A stretch of DNA of 64,000 nucleotides from Varroa destructor (GCF_002443255.2 NW_019211455.1:55618671-55682670), one strand, 5' to 3'. Shown: positions 1-13,716, counted from the stretch's first letter. The notes: generated by a model from the letters alone, not told the origin. Program-made: numbers and translations.

Positions 1-1938
1 ACAGTGTACGTAATTAAAAGCGCGGGTGTATTTATAATGTTTTATTTTATAATTTATCTTTATTCAGAACATAATCTTTTTCTTAACATATTGTTAAAAA
101 GTACATTTAAAAATTATTAAGCCTTGTCGTCTAAAAAATGTTGTGTATGATTATTTGAAAAAAATAAATTTCTTGCATGCGTAAAACAAACTTCTTTCTG
201 TCAACACATCATTGACGGATTATAGTGAAGTTCGACTAATCAATTAAAAGCACTCTGTTTGTATTGATCAGATTTGTTAGTCTGCAAACTAGCAATTGCG
301 ATAAATAGATCATGTTTAGATTTTTTAGTCTGCTTTTTAATGATAGTGCTTTTCAAAAGAGCTCCAAAGGAGTTTACTGCAGAGCTTGGCTCTGTTACAA
401 CGTCAGGGCTAACTCTGGTTTTCCCGTAGACCCATATTAGAAATAACCGCAAATTAAGTACCCTGTTATATTACCTAGCTAGCACTGCAGTCTGCGTTAT
501 CTGCGCAGGCACTTGGTCGTAATTTTGACCAGAATAGCTATCATTGAAAACCCTTTCTGTAAGTTACCATAAAATTATTGATGCTGATACAGTAAAGTTG
601 GTATCAGCATCATTAAGTAAAACCAGTTAGTATCAAACGTGTACCATTTGATAAATTTACAATATTCGCCTGGAGGTCAACAAGAAAAAACCGTATGTTG
701 CTGACTCATCTTCGGAGCTAGCCGTCGATAGTAGTAGTAATACTGTGTGTTTTTGGTGTGAAAAGAAAGTTCCTGAAAACACCATTCTATAGACCAATGA
801 AATGTAATATCGTGCCACGGTCTCAGGAGAACAATGTAGTGCAAATAGCTAAAGTGTCTGACTTTCGAAGGCGATTAAAAGCTTGGTAAAGAAAAAAACA
901 AGCCTTTTGCTGCTCACTAGGTAGTAATTTATAGCGATGTAAAGCCTTGCCTTTACCATTAAGGCCTTATGCCCATATTGTAAACACGCAGAACGCTATT
1001 GAAGCTGTGGCGTATCCTGACTCTTCAGATTTCTGTTAGATTCATTTCTGTTAGTCAATTAGAGTTTCCAGAGTGAGCTGAATCAATGGCGTGACGGAAT
1101 GATGCTGTTTTGTAAAAGACCTCAATTTAAAGCTTGTTAACTGCGACAACTTGCAACTGGTATATACTACTACAGAGATATTAATAGAGAAACTGACATT
1201 AGCAGTTTTCATTGTGAATAAATTCTCGTAGTTTTCTAGCTGACAGATAGACAACACGATGTAATAAAATATTTAATTAGCGTATTTAGCTTTATAAAAT
1301 TGGTCGGCTTGTGTAAATATGTGTATTAAGGATACTTTTCGAACGAGCTAGTAGCAGTTGAGATTAAGATAACGTATTTGATAGGTGCAGTACATTTCTG
1401 AAAAACAAGGTTGCATATAAGTGATTTTTTACTTTCGTTGTAAATCTGCCTCAAGCCTTTCGCAAATACTCATCGTGTTTTCCTGCACCAGCCTCCCTTA
1501 ATTGTTCTTTCTCTTAAATATAAATATTTTTTTAGTCTTAATTTCTTGAGATATCACCGATGGACGTATTCATCGATGTCGTACAAATTTTGTTGCCACT
1601 CAACACCATTGATCAGCGTCAGCTGATCAGATGATAAGCAGAGAGATCGTTCTTATAATTGTAAGAAATCTATAAATGAAAAACTACCGTATCATTCAAT
1701 GTGATCGAATAAATTACCACTCGCGCCTGTGATGACAGTAACTTCGCATGCACAACAGATAAAATTCCCGCCTGAACATAATAACGTTAAACAAAAATAA
1801 CTGCTCGACTTCTATAGTCTCTAGTGAGGGGTACTATGTATCTGTAACCAGGCTAAGAGCCTGAGTCACCTAAAAAGAATACATGTACACACCGGGGATT
1901 ATACTATTTTCGCGAATTGTCCCATTTGGCTTTAATAC

Positions 1939-1942
<4 letters not shown>

Positions 1943-1980
<38 letters not shown>
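1943..1980. repeat. (TA)n microsatellite
   Basis: An uninterrupted run of TA dinucleotides. Confidence 0.97.
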
Positions 1981-1981
<1 letters not shown>

Positions 1982-4900
1982 GGCTTACGCTCAATGGATG
2001 TTCTGTATTACACCATTTGACTACGAAACCAAAGGCTTATTTTAATGCGTTGCGCTGTAATGGTCTATTGTTGAGCATCTACCCAAAATTCGTAACGAAT
2101 AACCTTTTCGTCGGTTTTTTATGAATACTGGTTACGGAGTGCGTCGCGATGTCTAGTAGCATCATACACTATGAAGTCACACAATATAACCACAGGCTGT
2201 ATATTGAACAAGGTTGTCCTCGCATTTTTAGGTTCAGACAGACACGTCGTCTCAGTATACTACCATGTCGTCATGGTCACCCTGTTTCGATATCGTTAAG
2301 ATGGCATTAGCGTGTGCTTCGATGAGATAGAGGTTGACGTCAATATACATTTCATCGAGCAGTGTTGCTTCATCAGAGACGTTCCCCTATTGTCGAAACA
2401 AACACATGGTTTCAATGGTGCTCGAGCACGGCGAATCGCGTCATCGCAAGGCCATCTTGAATTGACCTTCAGCTCGTAAGCATGCACCTGCCAGGAGGTG
2501 TACACTCGACCTTTTCTTACCACATAATGCAGTTTGCTCTCCTTAAGACTAGTTACGTAAGTGCTTAATTTAGTTTCATTGACACACGCTTATATTCTCG
2601 ATTCTAGCACTATAATCATGGCTGACAACGACTGGAACGCATTTATGAAACATCTATTAAGTTACGAAACCCTTTACAGAATTTTCGCCTTTTTCGCTCC
2701 TCATAAGAAATTTCATAGGAGCCATCAAGTAAACTAGCATATATATATATATATCTCGTACGATAATGTCATGCTGTATTCGGGGGCAAGGTTTTTTTGT
2801 CGTGACTATAACTGATTCAGCGGGAAGCATTTTTACCGCAGGAAGAGCTTTCCACAGAATTTTTTATAGCATAATCGTCAAACAGTAGTAAAAATAGATT
2901 GACGCTTTCAATAGGCTAAGAGAGACCCTTCATTTTTTCAGTGTTCAAGGCTATCACGCAAATAGATCATTATATGCGAGATTAGTCCTAATTTAAATAA
3001 GGCTACGACAGCGAGAAAGTTCTGTTTTTCACAGGACACATGTAAGCAGTATTCACGAACTTGCACGCAGAAATGGTGACCGAAACCACACCCAGTGGGC
3101 TACTATAAGATTCAGAAAATACGGCAAACTAAGTGCTAGCATATCGCGACGACCAAGTTTCATAACGGCTGAATTTCGGGGCAGAAATATGATCCATTGA
3201 CAAGGACAATGAAGCTCTATCGGGTCCATTTGTATTCGTTTACAGAAGCCATGCTTGCGAAGATCCATGACGCTTTAAACATAACTGCGCACACGTTTTC
3301 ACAAGAACAGTCCATTCTTTGTACCGAGTGTTGCTACACATTGCCCATTTAACACTATTCGTCAGTCTTTACTATCCCACTTCTTCAATCCAGTCATGCT
3401 GATTGCTATAATTTTCCACCTTAAGCACATTGAATACAGATAAACAAAAAAATGCATGAACAGCTGTCGGGTTCATTAGCGAAACTGTGAACGGTCGTAC
3501 CAGCCCTGATTATAGTATAACTGACATTAGTTAAACATATTGGTTAGAAATTTGCCACGTAGATGACAAACGAGCGGAATTAAATAATTCGCAAATTAAT
3601 ACGGATTCGTTCCGCAAACGACCAACTCAGTTAGAACAACCTGGTCGTTATAGCTAATGTAGTAGCTGCAGGATTGGGTTGGATCGACCAGATTGAGCAC
3701 AGTACGGAACACCGAATATTGCGTCGTATTTACGATAAAAACAAAAGTCATACATCTTGAGTAGGATCGTCTCAGTCTCAAAAACGATATAAATAACGTC
3801 CCAAGCCCCGTCGGCCTCATCTGATCCGTTAGAATTATCGAACAATTGTCGTAATGATAATCCAGAAAGTTGAAGAGGGCAGAGTAAAAACTATATTATT
3901 ATTGTTGGGAGGTATGGCTAAATGCTTCTTTAGAAAAAGAAAGCACAACAACGTTCGAATAAAGAAAAAAAAAAACTCGTGCATAATATTTCAAGTTAAA
4001 GTTAACATTTTTTTAAAACGACTCATACCTAATAGGATAATTAACAAAAGACCGTTTTTCTGCCCATAGAGTAATATGCATGCTGGTCGTACGTGACGCT
4101 GAATTTATAGGCATAGTTGCGAAACGTTCACTTTGTACAATTAGCACACGGTAATGGTTCAACCCCCGTTTTTCCATCCTGTTCCCCCGGCAGGCAAATG
4201 TTCATTAAATGTCGTCACCATAAACGGTGAAGATTGAACAGGGAACAATGTCGAAACGCCACTTGGTGGAGGCGTCTATAAAATTAGATGTTTTAATCTG
4301 ATCGTATAGGCGCTACGTGGTTTTACCTACGCAGCGGTTATCGACTTGTTTAGGTGCCTGGCCCCATCACTGACTAGGCGATCTGAAACTGCTTTGTACC
4401 GAATATCAAGTACAACAATAATTGTTATCCTGACGTTTCAACAAATGGTTCAACAACGAAGATTGAAACTTTGGAGGCCACCGAGGGCCGATTAGGTATT
4501 GGGACTCGACAGATAAGAATATAGTTGTCCAGAAACTGCTAGAGTGCTGAAACGAGTGCATAAAAAAATAGAGGGAGCGCCGGATTCGCTTGTAACGGTC
4601 AACGTGCGTAAAATGCATGGTTCTTATTTTCCACTAAACAGGTCATACTTTTTTCACAAATACGCCATTGTTAAAAGCTATATAACTCGTAAATGATTCT
4701 AAACGGATTTTAACACTAGAATTTATTTTAATGGCCGAGTCACTCGTTGTCTCAGAATGTCACGAACGCACGTGACGCGAGCCCATTCGAGAACGTACTT
4801 CCAACGGTTCCGTCACTGTGTAGGTTATAACCATATTTATATCAACCTGCTGATCAATCATACGAATATCGGCAGTTCCGTGAAATTGGTTCATCGGTCT

Positions 4901-7519
4901 GGATACAAAGGGTTCACTGCTAGCACCACACCATGTACTCACCCTACGTATAAAGCACTTCCGTACATTGTAAAATGCTATTTCGAATAGAAGTGTAATA
5001 TATAAGTATATTGGAAAATGACAGCTATTACGTAAAAATAAGTTTGCTCAGCAACAAAACATCAGTTAGGAAAGTAATAATAATAATAAAGCTTAGGAGA
5101 GTACTGATAAGGACCCCAACCTCTGAATAGGCTAAGTTCAGGAAATGAAGACAACGTTAAGAGTATAGATAAAATCATAATTACCGGATAGAGGCACACT
5201 TTAATACCAAAATTAACGCGCCCTTATGCTCGATTGGACAACGCTTTTTTATTAGTAGATACATAAGTACCATACAGTTTCAAATTATCGGCACGCAATC
5301 TGTGTGAAAAACCTGCAGAAGCACATATTTGAGATTAACTGAAATCTCGCGAGACACCTGATGGACGACGAGCGATTGAACTCAGCTTCTCCAAATGTGT
5401 CAGAAAGTTAACTGGTCAGTAATGGCAAAGTCAAATCAAATACGTCTTGGGGTTATAGGAGCAGAAGTTTCTATAATATTCAACTAATTTGCTTTCGTTT
5501 TTTCTGCAATGCAGAAACGTCTTGACGCGTGCTCATCTATGATTCAAGATGGAAGCGTATCACAGCGACGAATATCGAAGTGGTTTATTTAATTATTCTT
5601 TTTTATGAACATTTTAAACTAAATACGTCTCGTTACAGTTTCCTTCGAAGCGACACTCAAACTGTTTCGTCATTGCTTCCATATCATACCCTTACATAGT
5701 CGTTTCGTCACCCAAAGTCACGCTTTGGGGCACATGCGAGCTTAATGCGTATAGATTCTGCTGAAACAGTCATTGATGGGTCTGGATTTGCCCGAAGTTG
5801 AGACCATTTCATTGAGAAACTGAGTTCTCATATTTATTACTATGCTTTAAAAATAGTCTAATTACAAAATACGTATTTTAGACTTTGTGATACGATGCGA
5901 AATCGTTATTGCGACCCGAACACGCGGTATTGACTTATAGTATCATCAGGCAACGGAACGGGGGATTGACTTCATTAGTCGGCTAAACGTGGGCCAAATA
6001 CTTCCGACGCGTTACAAAAGTTTTAAGCAAAAAATTATAAAAAAAAAATTCACAAAAAATTATCCTTCACGAGATTACTATTAAGTATATGAATTATAAC
6101 TTAAAGCTGAAGAATGAAAAAAGATTTTTTTTACCGAATTTGTATAATGAATTCATATAAAACTTGTAGATATGCTATTTGTTATATGGTTAGTGAAACT
6201 TGCAAGTGAAAAACTCATAACGAAAGCTTTGTACAACTCCAATTAGTGATGGCCAAATATTTACTAGCTTTTAAAAATCACACGTCTAACATAGAATATA
6301 TAAAACCAGCCAAAACGGCTGAATGAAAGGTACTAGGCAACTTCATCTGTCCCAAGATAATGCCACAATTCGGTGCGTGATCACCCTTTCATATAGCGAA
6401 ATAAATTTATAGCATAAATACCCTGAATGATTCAAATTGTGTTTAAGGATACCATTGTGTTATGTATTCCTGTTATCCTATTTATAAATAATATTTGTCT
6501 GAGTATTAAAAGCACGTATTAATAGATAGGTGGATGGCCAGCTTCTGTAAATCTGGACCGGTGTGGTATTTTTGCCTTACTGGCATTTTCGTACAATTAC
6601 CTAGGTGTATTTAAGCTTGAATCCCTGCCACAAAATTCAATATATCACGCTTATGTATAACGAAGCGGATTGAATGTTATCTCAATCATGACATCACCCA
6701 TTTATTTCGAATAAGTATCTTGCCGCCATGGTGGAGTGCTTCTAAATTTAAATGTTTCTCTCTCTCGCAGTGAACCCTGACGTGTCAAACAGCTGACAGC
6801 AGACGACGCGGGCTTAGCTGAGAAGCGGGTTCACTCGAGTGCTGAAGGCGATTAAGAAAGCTCGTAGGTCCGATTTAGTGCAGTTTACTGGGTAACTAAG
6901 AAAAATATAGCGCGTAAAATCGCGTTCTTCATTAGACCCATCCCTCTTCGCATACTGAAATCTGAGCCAACTTTTATCCGTGAAAGCGAACAAAAAGGAG
7001 AACTTCAATGTAAGTGCAATTACGCATGAGTGTTACGCTTAAATTGTTTCTACATTTTGAAGCTGAAACTGAAAAACGTATACATGTATTATTTCCAACT
7101 TAAGAAGTCACTTGTATTGTTCTAGAGAATCAATCCATTTTAGTTTTGGTGTTACAAGCGTATTCCGATTTCCGTGACTTGGAATTCTACGAAATGGTAG
7201 CGTATTTTCCACTACGCCGCTGAAGAAATTACACCTATATTACTTTCGATAGACAGATCGTTACCTTGTGCACTCCTGTGCTTTCGTCGTGTAATTACTG
7301 CAGACTGAATTTGGATGCTATTTTCACCAACATTTAGCTATTTTGCGCCTCGTAAAGATGGCAAAAAAAATCTGCGAAATGTATTCGATTACGTATATTA
7401 TGCACTACCATATATGATACAGATATATGTGTATTAAAAAGCAATCTTAAAACTTATTCAATCAGAGTTAACAGTTAGCAGTATGTATTTACACACATTA
7501 AGTACTGTTGTTTCGATAG

Positions 7520-7545
7520 TTGTGTGTGTGTGTGTGCGTGCGTGC
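7520..7545. repeat. (TG)n microsatellite
   Basis: A TG run that turns into CGTG units at its 3' end. Confidence 0.9.
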
Positions 7546-8392
7546 ACGTTCGTGTTTTTCACGGCATTATTATATAGCAAAGCCCGTAGATATAGACTAT
7601 CCGTGTTCTCGTTCATATGCAGCAGAAGTAAGCTTCGTAATGACAAATTAAATGCCAGCTAAAGTATTTTAGGTTCAGGATCTGAGTACCTAAGCGAACT
7701 ACGTTCTGTTTCTTTATTTTTATTGTATTGAGTTGTGTTACTGGTGGGACTTAAGATCCTGGCTTGGGAAAGCCACAGCGGTAATGCTTAATTGCGATAG
7801 ATCTGAATGAAAGCAGAAGCTATGTTACATTGCTAACAGCCATTTGTGAATTGTCACAGTTGATGTCCTCCGCCTGACTCTTTGTCTAGCACTTGGAACA
7901 TCTACACACATATATAATGTACGTTGAATAATGATCGATATCGCTTCTAACTTCTACTTCCATCAATAATAAACAAGGCTAATGAACGTACCTATGAATC
8001 GAAAACTTAACTCCAGCCTGCACTTAACACGGGTTAATCACTCTTATCAATACTGTGCGTAAAATGTCTCAAGAAAAACGAAAAAAAAAAGTATTTATTG
8101 TTATAAAAAATGAAACTAGGATGTTCAGCATCTAGATCTCTTATCGTTGTATTACATCACATCGAATGGATTGTATATAATAGTTTTCTCTTTAACGATG
8201 GACCTACTGTCGGCAGGCACGATTATCATTTTTAGAAAATTACTAGAATGTTCTGAAATCCTACTACAGTATTGGCGCATGTTGAGGTAACAGATATGTA
8301 TGCACCCGAAGAATGTCCAAATATATGACAACCATAAATGTGCTTTCGTAATAATATATCTAATAAAGATCAGTTACTTGTGGTTACTTCAG

Positions 8393-8573
8393 ATGATCCG
8401 GCTTAGATGTAGCGTTTTTGGTCGCGGAAGCAGTTTATGTCCGCCCTCGTTATGGGGTGAATATTTACTCGTGATTGGGATTGCCGCCTGTCTATTAAGT
8501 GAAGGTGTAGCGATACAGGATGCTGCCGAATTTGACCGAAAAGAAATTGATATTCGTAAAACAAAGTGTGAAG
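8393..8573 (+). CDS. Canopy-like exon 1 (signal peptide, first CxxC half)
   Basis: Encodes residues 1-60 plus one base. The hydrophobic core WGEYLLVIGIAACLL looks like a signal peptide. It ends KTKCE at a GTGAGA donor in phase 1; joined to exon 2 it makes the KCEVC motif. The upstream in-frame ATG at 8300 is a less likely start. Confidence 0.82.
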
Positions 8574-11500
8574 GTGAGACGGGCTAAAAGCGAGCGTTGA
8601 TGTAGTCTTTGAAGGGGGATTTTAATATTGAGCATTGATACGCGTTCAATCGGATGTACGTGGTACGTGCATCATATTGATTTGAAATTGACGCCCATAC
8701 CCGGAGAAAACGATCGTATTGGTAACTCGTCATCCGTTTTAATATTTTTTTTCAGTTCAATTTCAGTTTTTTTAGTTTCAGTTCAATTGGAATATATACT
8801 TAACATACTACTAATTATATAATTGTAATTTGTGAAATGTTCGATGTTTTGTAAAAAAAAGTTTCGATAGAAATAAAACCATTTGTAATTTAATCGCACT
8901 TTCGAATGTTTCTGTTTGTTCAATCAATATATATCTATATACATAAAGCTTTTTCAAGCGAATCCGATGGACTTTTGAATTACGCGCCGGTAGCAGACGA
9001 AATATAGACTGGCGAATACTTCAACTTGTGAGTGAAACCTGTGGAAGTTGTGCCAGGAGAAGTGAGTTCAGAAAGAAAAACATCTTTTAATTTGGGAAAT
9101 CAGCGCTTACTGGTCTGCTTTCCTTAGAAGCCACAGCGCTGCGAAGATCCATCGAAAATTGGGAAAGACAATGGCAAGTTGGCCATAAGTGAAACCATGG
9201 TACATGAATGCAAATGTTTCAAAAACGGACATTGGAATGTCTGGGGAATGACTGCGGAAAAAATAACCAAAGATGGAAAGCGCGTGGCCAAAATCGAAGA
9301 AAGAGTTTACATACAAAACCATTCTCGACTAGAACTGGCAAAAGTGAAAAATAGGTCTCCCGCAAGTTGCCTTCATATCAGTTAAAAATGCGTGTAGAAT
9401 AGTGGAATTTTAATAATAAAAATTCGTCATAAATCATAACAATCTCTCTCGCCAGCCAGAGAAGGACTAGGCAAGAGAAATACGTCACACTGGACAACAC
9501 CTGCTACTATGAGAAGTAAAACAATCGTCTAAAGTAAAGTAATGAATGCAGTTCACTATTTCGAGTTCCTTAAGACACTCAGGGACCGTTGACACGGCAG
9601 ACGAATGTGTGCAGTCACGCAGTTTACTTATTTAATGACAACGCCAGACTAGAAATTTACATATGGACGCAGGTGGCGGGTATATAGATGTCCAAAAGTT
9701 GCCAGAACGCTAAGGTAACTGCGTGAAAAAGAGAATAACTTGATTACGTTTAAAGAAATCATCGTTCTGGCCTAATTAGCGCAAAAGTGAATTATTATGT
9801 CCTCCTGATTCGCTTGTGACAGCTTGGTCATAAAACAATTACGTATGTATATAACATACGTACATTTTCAGTAATCTCTAGTGTAAACATTACAAAACGG
9901 CCTCCATAATGCGGTGTATGACCTATAACGTGAAGTGAGTAGAGAAAGCGTGAAAGGAAATTTTCTGCATGGTTATTTGTCACTTAGAAGTAATTCATTA
10001 GCATTCTTTTAATGTAAATGTGCCGAAACGTTCGGTTTTCCAACGCAGGTTGCTTAGCTCTAAGGGGTTGCCATAGTAACCATTATTAGATATACACACG
10101 TGTAATAACGTTATTTTGTGAGAAGTTCACATTCATGTATGCGGTATGCCTTAAACAGTCCTATTCTCTGGTCACTAAAGCTCATTTTAAACAAAATAAT
10201 CTACAAAGCATATTATTTTCAAATTGAATCTCACTCGATTGCAGTCTGTAAAACGGCCGTGAAGATTCTTTTCAAAGAAGTGGAGAGCACTGACCCGGCG
10301 AAGGTTATAGAAGTTGGTTCGTTCAGATTACAGGCTGATGGAAGCACCCGACAGAAGAAGGTTAGACTTAGGTCTTGTCGTGCTTTTGTACGTCCGTCGA
10401 TCAATACCTGCGTTAAATGATATGCTTTTTCGTATACGTTAAAGTTTAGGATTCTTTCTGTACTATTAATCTTTAAATTAAGTAAGTGAATAAATAACTT
10501 CTGAACTTACATAAAACAAGGAAACGTATGCACAAAATGAATATTTTTGTGGCTTTCTTTTGCAGTCGCCGAATCATAAACAGAGACGCTAGGTACACAA
10601 CAGAATTAAAAATTGGGCTTATTTTAAATTACTTCGAAAGCCTAGTTTACCCCCTCTCCCCCACCAATACAATGAATACTCTATTTCTATAGAATTTGCT
10701 TCATAGAAGAAACCTGTGAAACCTGAAATGTGAGTAATAAAAAATTAACTCTGTTATTCTAATATACAATACCTTCCAGGTTTCTTTTCTGTTCAATTTC
10801 GAGAGTGTATTTTTCCATAACCTAGTATTCGTCCTGTTTACGAACTGTCTTCTCAACGTTAACTGCTAGCATTACCATACATTCTGACTGAAATCTAAAA
10901 AATTGCACAAAGTTGCAATTTGAATAATTATTCTTACTGTGCTTCAAGAAAACTGATTTAATTGTGGAGAATCTTTGTTTCTTTGTTATTTACGTATTCT
11001 ACGTAATTTTACATCTTTCTAGGTGCCGTACCGAGGATCCGAAATTCAGCTACTTAGTCTTCTGGATGACGGCAAAGTCTGCGGTGGCATGAAAGATTAT
11101 GTGCCCGTTACCGACAAACGATCGGGCCTTCCTACAATGATAAACATGGTTGAGGATATGGATAAGATACACCAAGTGAAATTCAACCCGAATCCTGAGT
11201 TCAACTCCAAGATGAACACATTTGTTTGTCACGTTTCTTTTTATTTTCTATGGTTTTATTAAGACTTTTAATGCGTTGTAGTTTTAATTTTACTCCTGCA
11301 ATATAGGAAACAATTTCGTTCATTTAAGAACACTTTGTATTACACAGGGTACGACAAAAATCAAAAATGAGTCCTCAATGTGCTAGTAGGAAAGTAAACT
11401 ATAGTAAAGGTGAGGGCAAAAAAATATAATGAAAAAACTCTCGATTTTCGCCTTAACCCTATATAGTGTGTACGTTATTCCTATGACAGTTTGTATCGAC

Positions 11501-13716
11501 TGCGCTGCATTGTGGTAAATCAGTGCTTATCCTAGGATTAGATCTATCACATAGAATATTTCAGAACTTTATAATTCGTGATATTTTTATGTACTATATT
11601 ATTTAATATATGAAACTGCTGGCAAAAGTTGCACTTAAAGCTTTCATCAATGCTGATTCTTTTATAGCTAGGGTTCTTTTGCATCGGGGTGAAATCAGAG
11701 CGGTAAGAAGTCATTATAAGTATTAGGTAGTTGCATAACAAGATATCATTTATTCTTACATTTTGATCTATAACCTTTTTTTTTTCTAATAACATCATAA
11801 TTCCACTACTGAAGAACATTGTGGTTTTTAAGTGAGAAATTGCGATAAATGATTTTTGCAACCCTGCCATGGGGCTAAATTAACACGATTAATTTTATGG
11901 AGATCGAAATAAGATAGTCCAGATCCGAACACATCAATATTTTCCGTTCCAGCTCTCAACTTCTGTCAGATTGTTAAAGGTGTTTGAGGTTTGGCGTTGT
12001 CATGGTGGAAAACGATACCCCGTTTGCTCATTAGCTCCAGTGACTTTTTTCAAAGTTGTTGGCTATAAAAGTCAGCCGTTTTGCTGAGCCGCAACGTGTT
12101 ATAATTATCAGGATTCCTTTCCAATCTGACTAGCATATGGCATCATCTTTTTTTTTGCTCTCAGTCGGAGCTTTTTTACAGGTTCTAGATCATTTCTTTC
12201 GAACATGTCGTATAAAATCCACTTATCATTCATAATCAACCGCTTTAGAAATGGTTCAATCCTATTGCAATTATTTCAATTTCGCAGATAGAAATGTGAT
12301 CGAGTAAGTTTTCTGCGTCGAATTCTTTTGCGGGTATCTAATTTGTTGGCTACTCATGTGTCCGTCTTGCTTAACTTTCGGAATAACTTCTGCTATTTTT
12401 CCAAATTGTCGAGGGACATCGAAATTTTCAGAACGAATTCGACAGAGCACCTTTGGACCGTTTCTTCCGTTAAATCATCTCGACCATAAACAGAATAGTT
12501 TTTCCGGCCTGGGTAATACCTGTGTCTTCTCGTTTCTAACTACCATGGCACGATAGCGGGCATATTTTGGTTTTAGCAGTTAATATGTAGGATGTGCGGC
12601 GACAGGATTCATACTATTATACCAGAGTACGTATTGCATCACATTTGCTCTGACCGTCGTCTTTTTAAGCAGTGTAGTTTGCATTGCGTGTGTGACTCGT
12701 TGTGATAATACGAGGCAAAGAGGCAAAAAGCACTAGGCGCTGTTTCCTCAAATATGGACACTAATCTGGTTGGCTATACCGACTGGTTGCCCTGTCACTT
12801 CGAAGCTAGTGTTACTGGTAAACAAATCTTCAGGATATATATGAGTCGGATTTTCAGGAAAAAAAGGGAGATTAAATGCAGTGAGCAAATGGTGGGTGTC
12901 GTCGGTGAATGCTCCACTTAGTTTTTTTGGGTACTAACGTCGTATAACTCGTCGTACAACTAATGTGATCATATGGAATATGCGCATGATGACAACCGTG
13001 TATACCATCTAGGTAATTTTCAGGTAAATAGCGGCTTAGTACTAATAGTGTTATGTAAAGTAGTAAAAAAAAATAGTAGTAAAAATGAGCACACAGTGTG
13101 ATGTTATTACTAATGTAGTTTTTTTTGTCCGCTCTTTCATAGTGTGAGGAAATAATGGGCGATCATGAGGATGCTCTGATGACTCTGTTCAAGCGCCACA
13201 TCCACGCCGATGGATTAAAAACAACAGCGCACGATTTTGGACAACAGTTTTGCATTCACACAACAGGTAAGTGCGGTGAATTTGTGCTTGTCTTCTGTAT
13301 TGGAATTAAATATTATAAGCCCATCTTATATTAAACACAAATTTGGTGATTACCGGGAACTATAGGAGCAAAACAAGTTCACTAATAGCTACAAAGTTCA
13401 ATGACGAAAGCTTTTTGGGATTCTATTTCCAGCGTTCTATTTGCATAGTTAATGCGTTAATTTATTGAATTTACCATTGTCACCCGACTCTTTACTGGCT
13501 TTGTTAGGTTTGTGTAACGCTGATGATGAGATGGAGACTCTGAAAGCGAAAAATGCACCCACCGATTGGGATTTCCAGGAAGATGAAAACGAAGAGTTAC
13601 ATGTTGATACGGGCGACGGCCAGTTCGGAGATATTGAAACACCGTATGTCGACCGCACACAACAATTAAACGAATATAAAGATGACTACAAGCAAGATAA
13701 AAACGATGAATTTTAG
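8393..13716 (+). CDS. Canopy-2/Seele-like ER saposin-fold protein (5 exons)
   Basis: Exons: 8393-8573, 10245-10360, 11023-11223, 13143-13266, 13508-13716. They sum to 831 nt, or 276 residues plus TAG, with all splice phases consistent. Canopy proteins are ER-resident co-chaperone-like factors; Drosophila Seele supports export of signalling components and vertebrate CNPY2 acts in ER and receptor biology (family knowledge). Evidence seen: a hydrophobic N-terminal signal segment (about residues 22-40); the motif KCEVCKTAVK across the exon 1/2 junction; KVIEVGSFRLQADGS followed by VPYRGSE, which are Canopy-2 hallmarks; and six cysteines at about 59, 62, 119, 167, 203 and 210 in saposin order. Human CNPY2 is about 182 residues; here a tail of about 65 acidic residues follows the last cysteine and ends KNDEF rather than a KDEL/HDEL-type signal. 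An in-frame ATG exists at 8300, but the ATG at 8393 follows directly on TTACTTCAG, a possible splice acceptor, and gives a cleaner signal peptide. The specific paralog (CNPY1/2 type) is inferred. Confidence 0.9.
8574..10244 (+). other. Canopy-like intron 1
   Basis: GT-AG intron of 1.67 kb. It holds an AT-rich stretch and a lysine-rich open frame at 9179-9385 with no recognisable family. I see no repeat or RNA in it. Confidence 0.7.
10245..10360 (+). CDS. Canopy-like exon 2
   Basis: Acceptor TTGCAG, donor GTTAGA, phase 1 in and 0 out. Encodes residues 61-99, including VCKTAVKILFKEVES and the GSFRLQADGS motif that is typical of Canopy-2. Confidence 0.92.
10361..11022 (+). other. Canopy-like intron 2
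   Basis: GT-AG intron of 662 bases. Nothing else is visible in it. Confidence 0.75.
11023..11223 (+). CDS. Canopy-like exon 3
   Basis: Acceptor TTTCTAG, phase 0 in and out. Encodes residues 100-166, with VPYRGSEIQLLSLL and the third cysteine in KVCGGMKDY. The GTTTGT donor at 11224 is weak but gives the expected junction NTF/CEEIMGDHED, which matches the FACESIVEEYED region of CNPY2. Confidence 0.86.
11730..12360 (-). mobile_element. Decayed mariner transposase (antisense in Canopy intron 3)
   Basis: Reading the minus strand from high to low coordinates gives mariner landmarks in order. A degenerate first catalytic block (NDKWILYD for the usual GDEKW...YD) is at about 12207-12233. The HHDNAKPQTPL block, the second catalytic region, is at about 11980-12010. 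A C-terminal block GIMMLLEKKKVIDQN, resembling mariner GIMKLPERWEKVIDQN-type ends, is at about 11745-11810. Stops and frameshifts interrupt it, so the copy is dead. More N-terminal sequence may extend to about 12560, and I could not place the terminal inverted repeats. It sits within intron 3 of the Canopy-like gene. Confidence 0.8.
12361..13142 (+). other. 3' part of Canopy-like intron 3
   Basis: AT-rich intron. It may contain the eroded 5' end of the antisense mariner copy; otherwise nothing is recognised. Confidence 0.6.
13143..13266 (+). CDS. Canopy-like exon 4
   Basis: Acceptor CATAG, donor GTAAGT, phase 0 in and 1 out. Encodes residues 167-207 plus one base, with CEEIMGDHEDALMTLF and the fifth cysteine in QFCIHTT. 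Confidence 0.9.
13508..13716 (+). CDS. Canopy-like exon 5 (acidic tail and stop)
   Basis: Acceptor TTGTTAG, phase 1 in. Supplies GLC with the sixth cysteine, then a tail rich in D, E, K and Q that ends KNDEF before TAG. The tail has no recognised domain. Confidence 0.87.

Larger units (their letters stand above)
1..8299. other. Non-coding, unassigned AT-rich region
   Basis: No coding exon, RNA gene or transposon that I can recognise on either strand. Open frames are all short (under about 80 codons), have no recognisable motif and are broken by stops as expected by chance. The stretch holds a TA microsatellite at 1943-1980, a short AT run near 2741-2755 and a TG run near 7520-7545. The 3' part would be the upstream flank of the Canopy-like gene, and a 5' UTR exon could hide there. 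Confidence 0.6.

Noticed and set aside
4406..4620. Plus-strand pieces resembling the N-terminal helix-turn-helix of a mariner transposase (KWFNNEDWNFGG)
   Set aside because: A single weak resemblance broken by stops, with no catalytic block nearby.
9107..9385. Overlapping open frames on both strands in Canopy intron 1
   Set aside because: No family match; the exon 1 to exon 2 junction reconstructs the KCEVC motif exactly without it.
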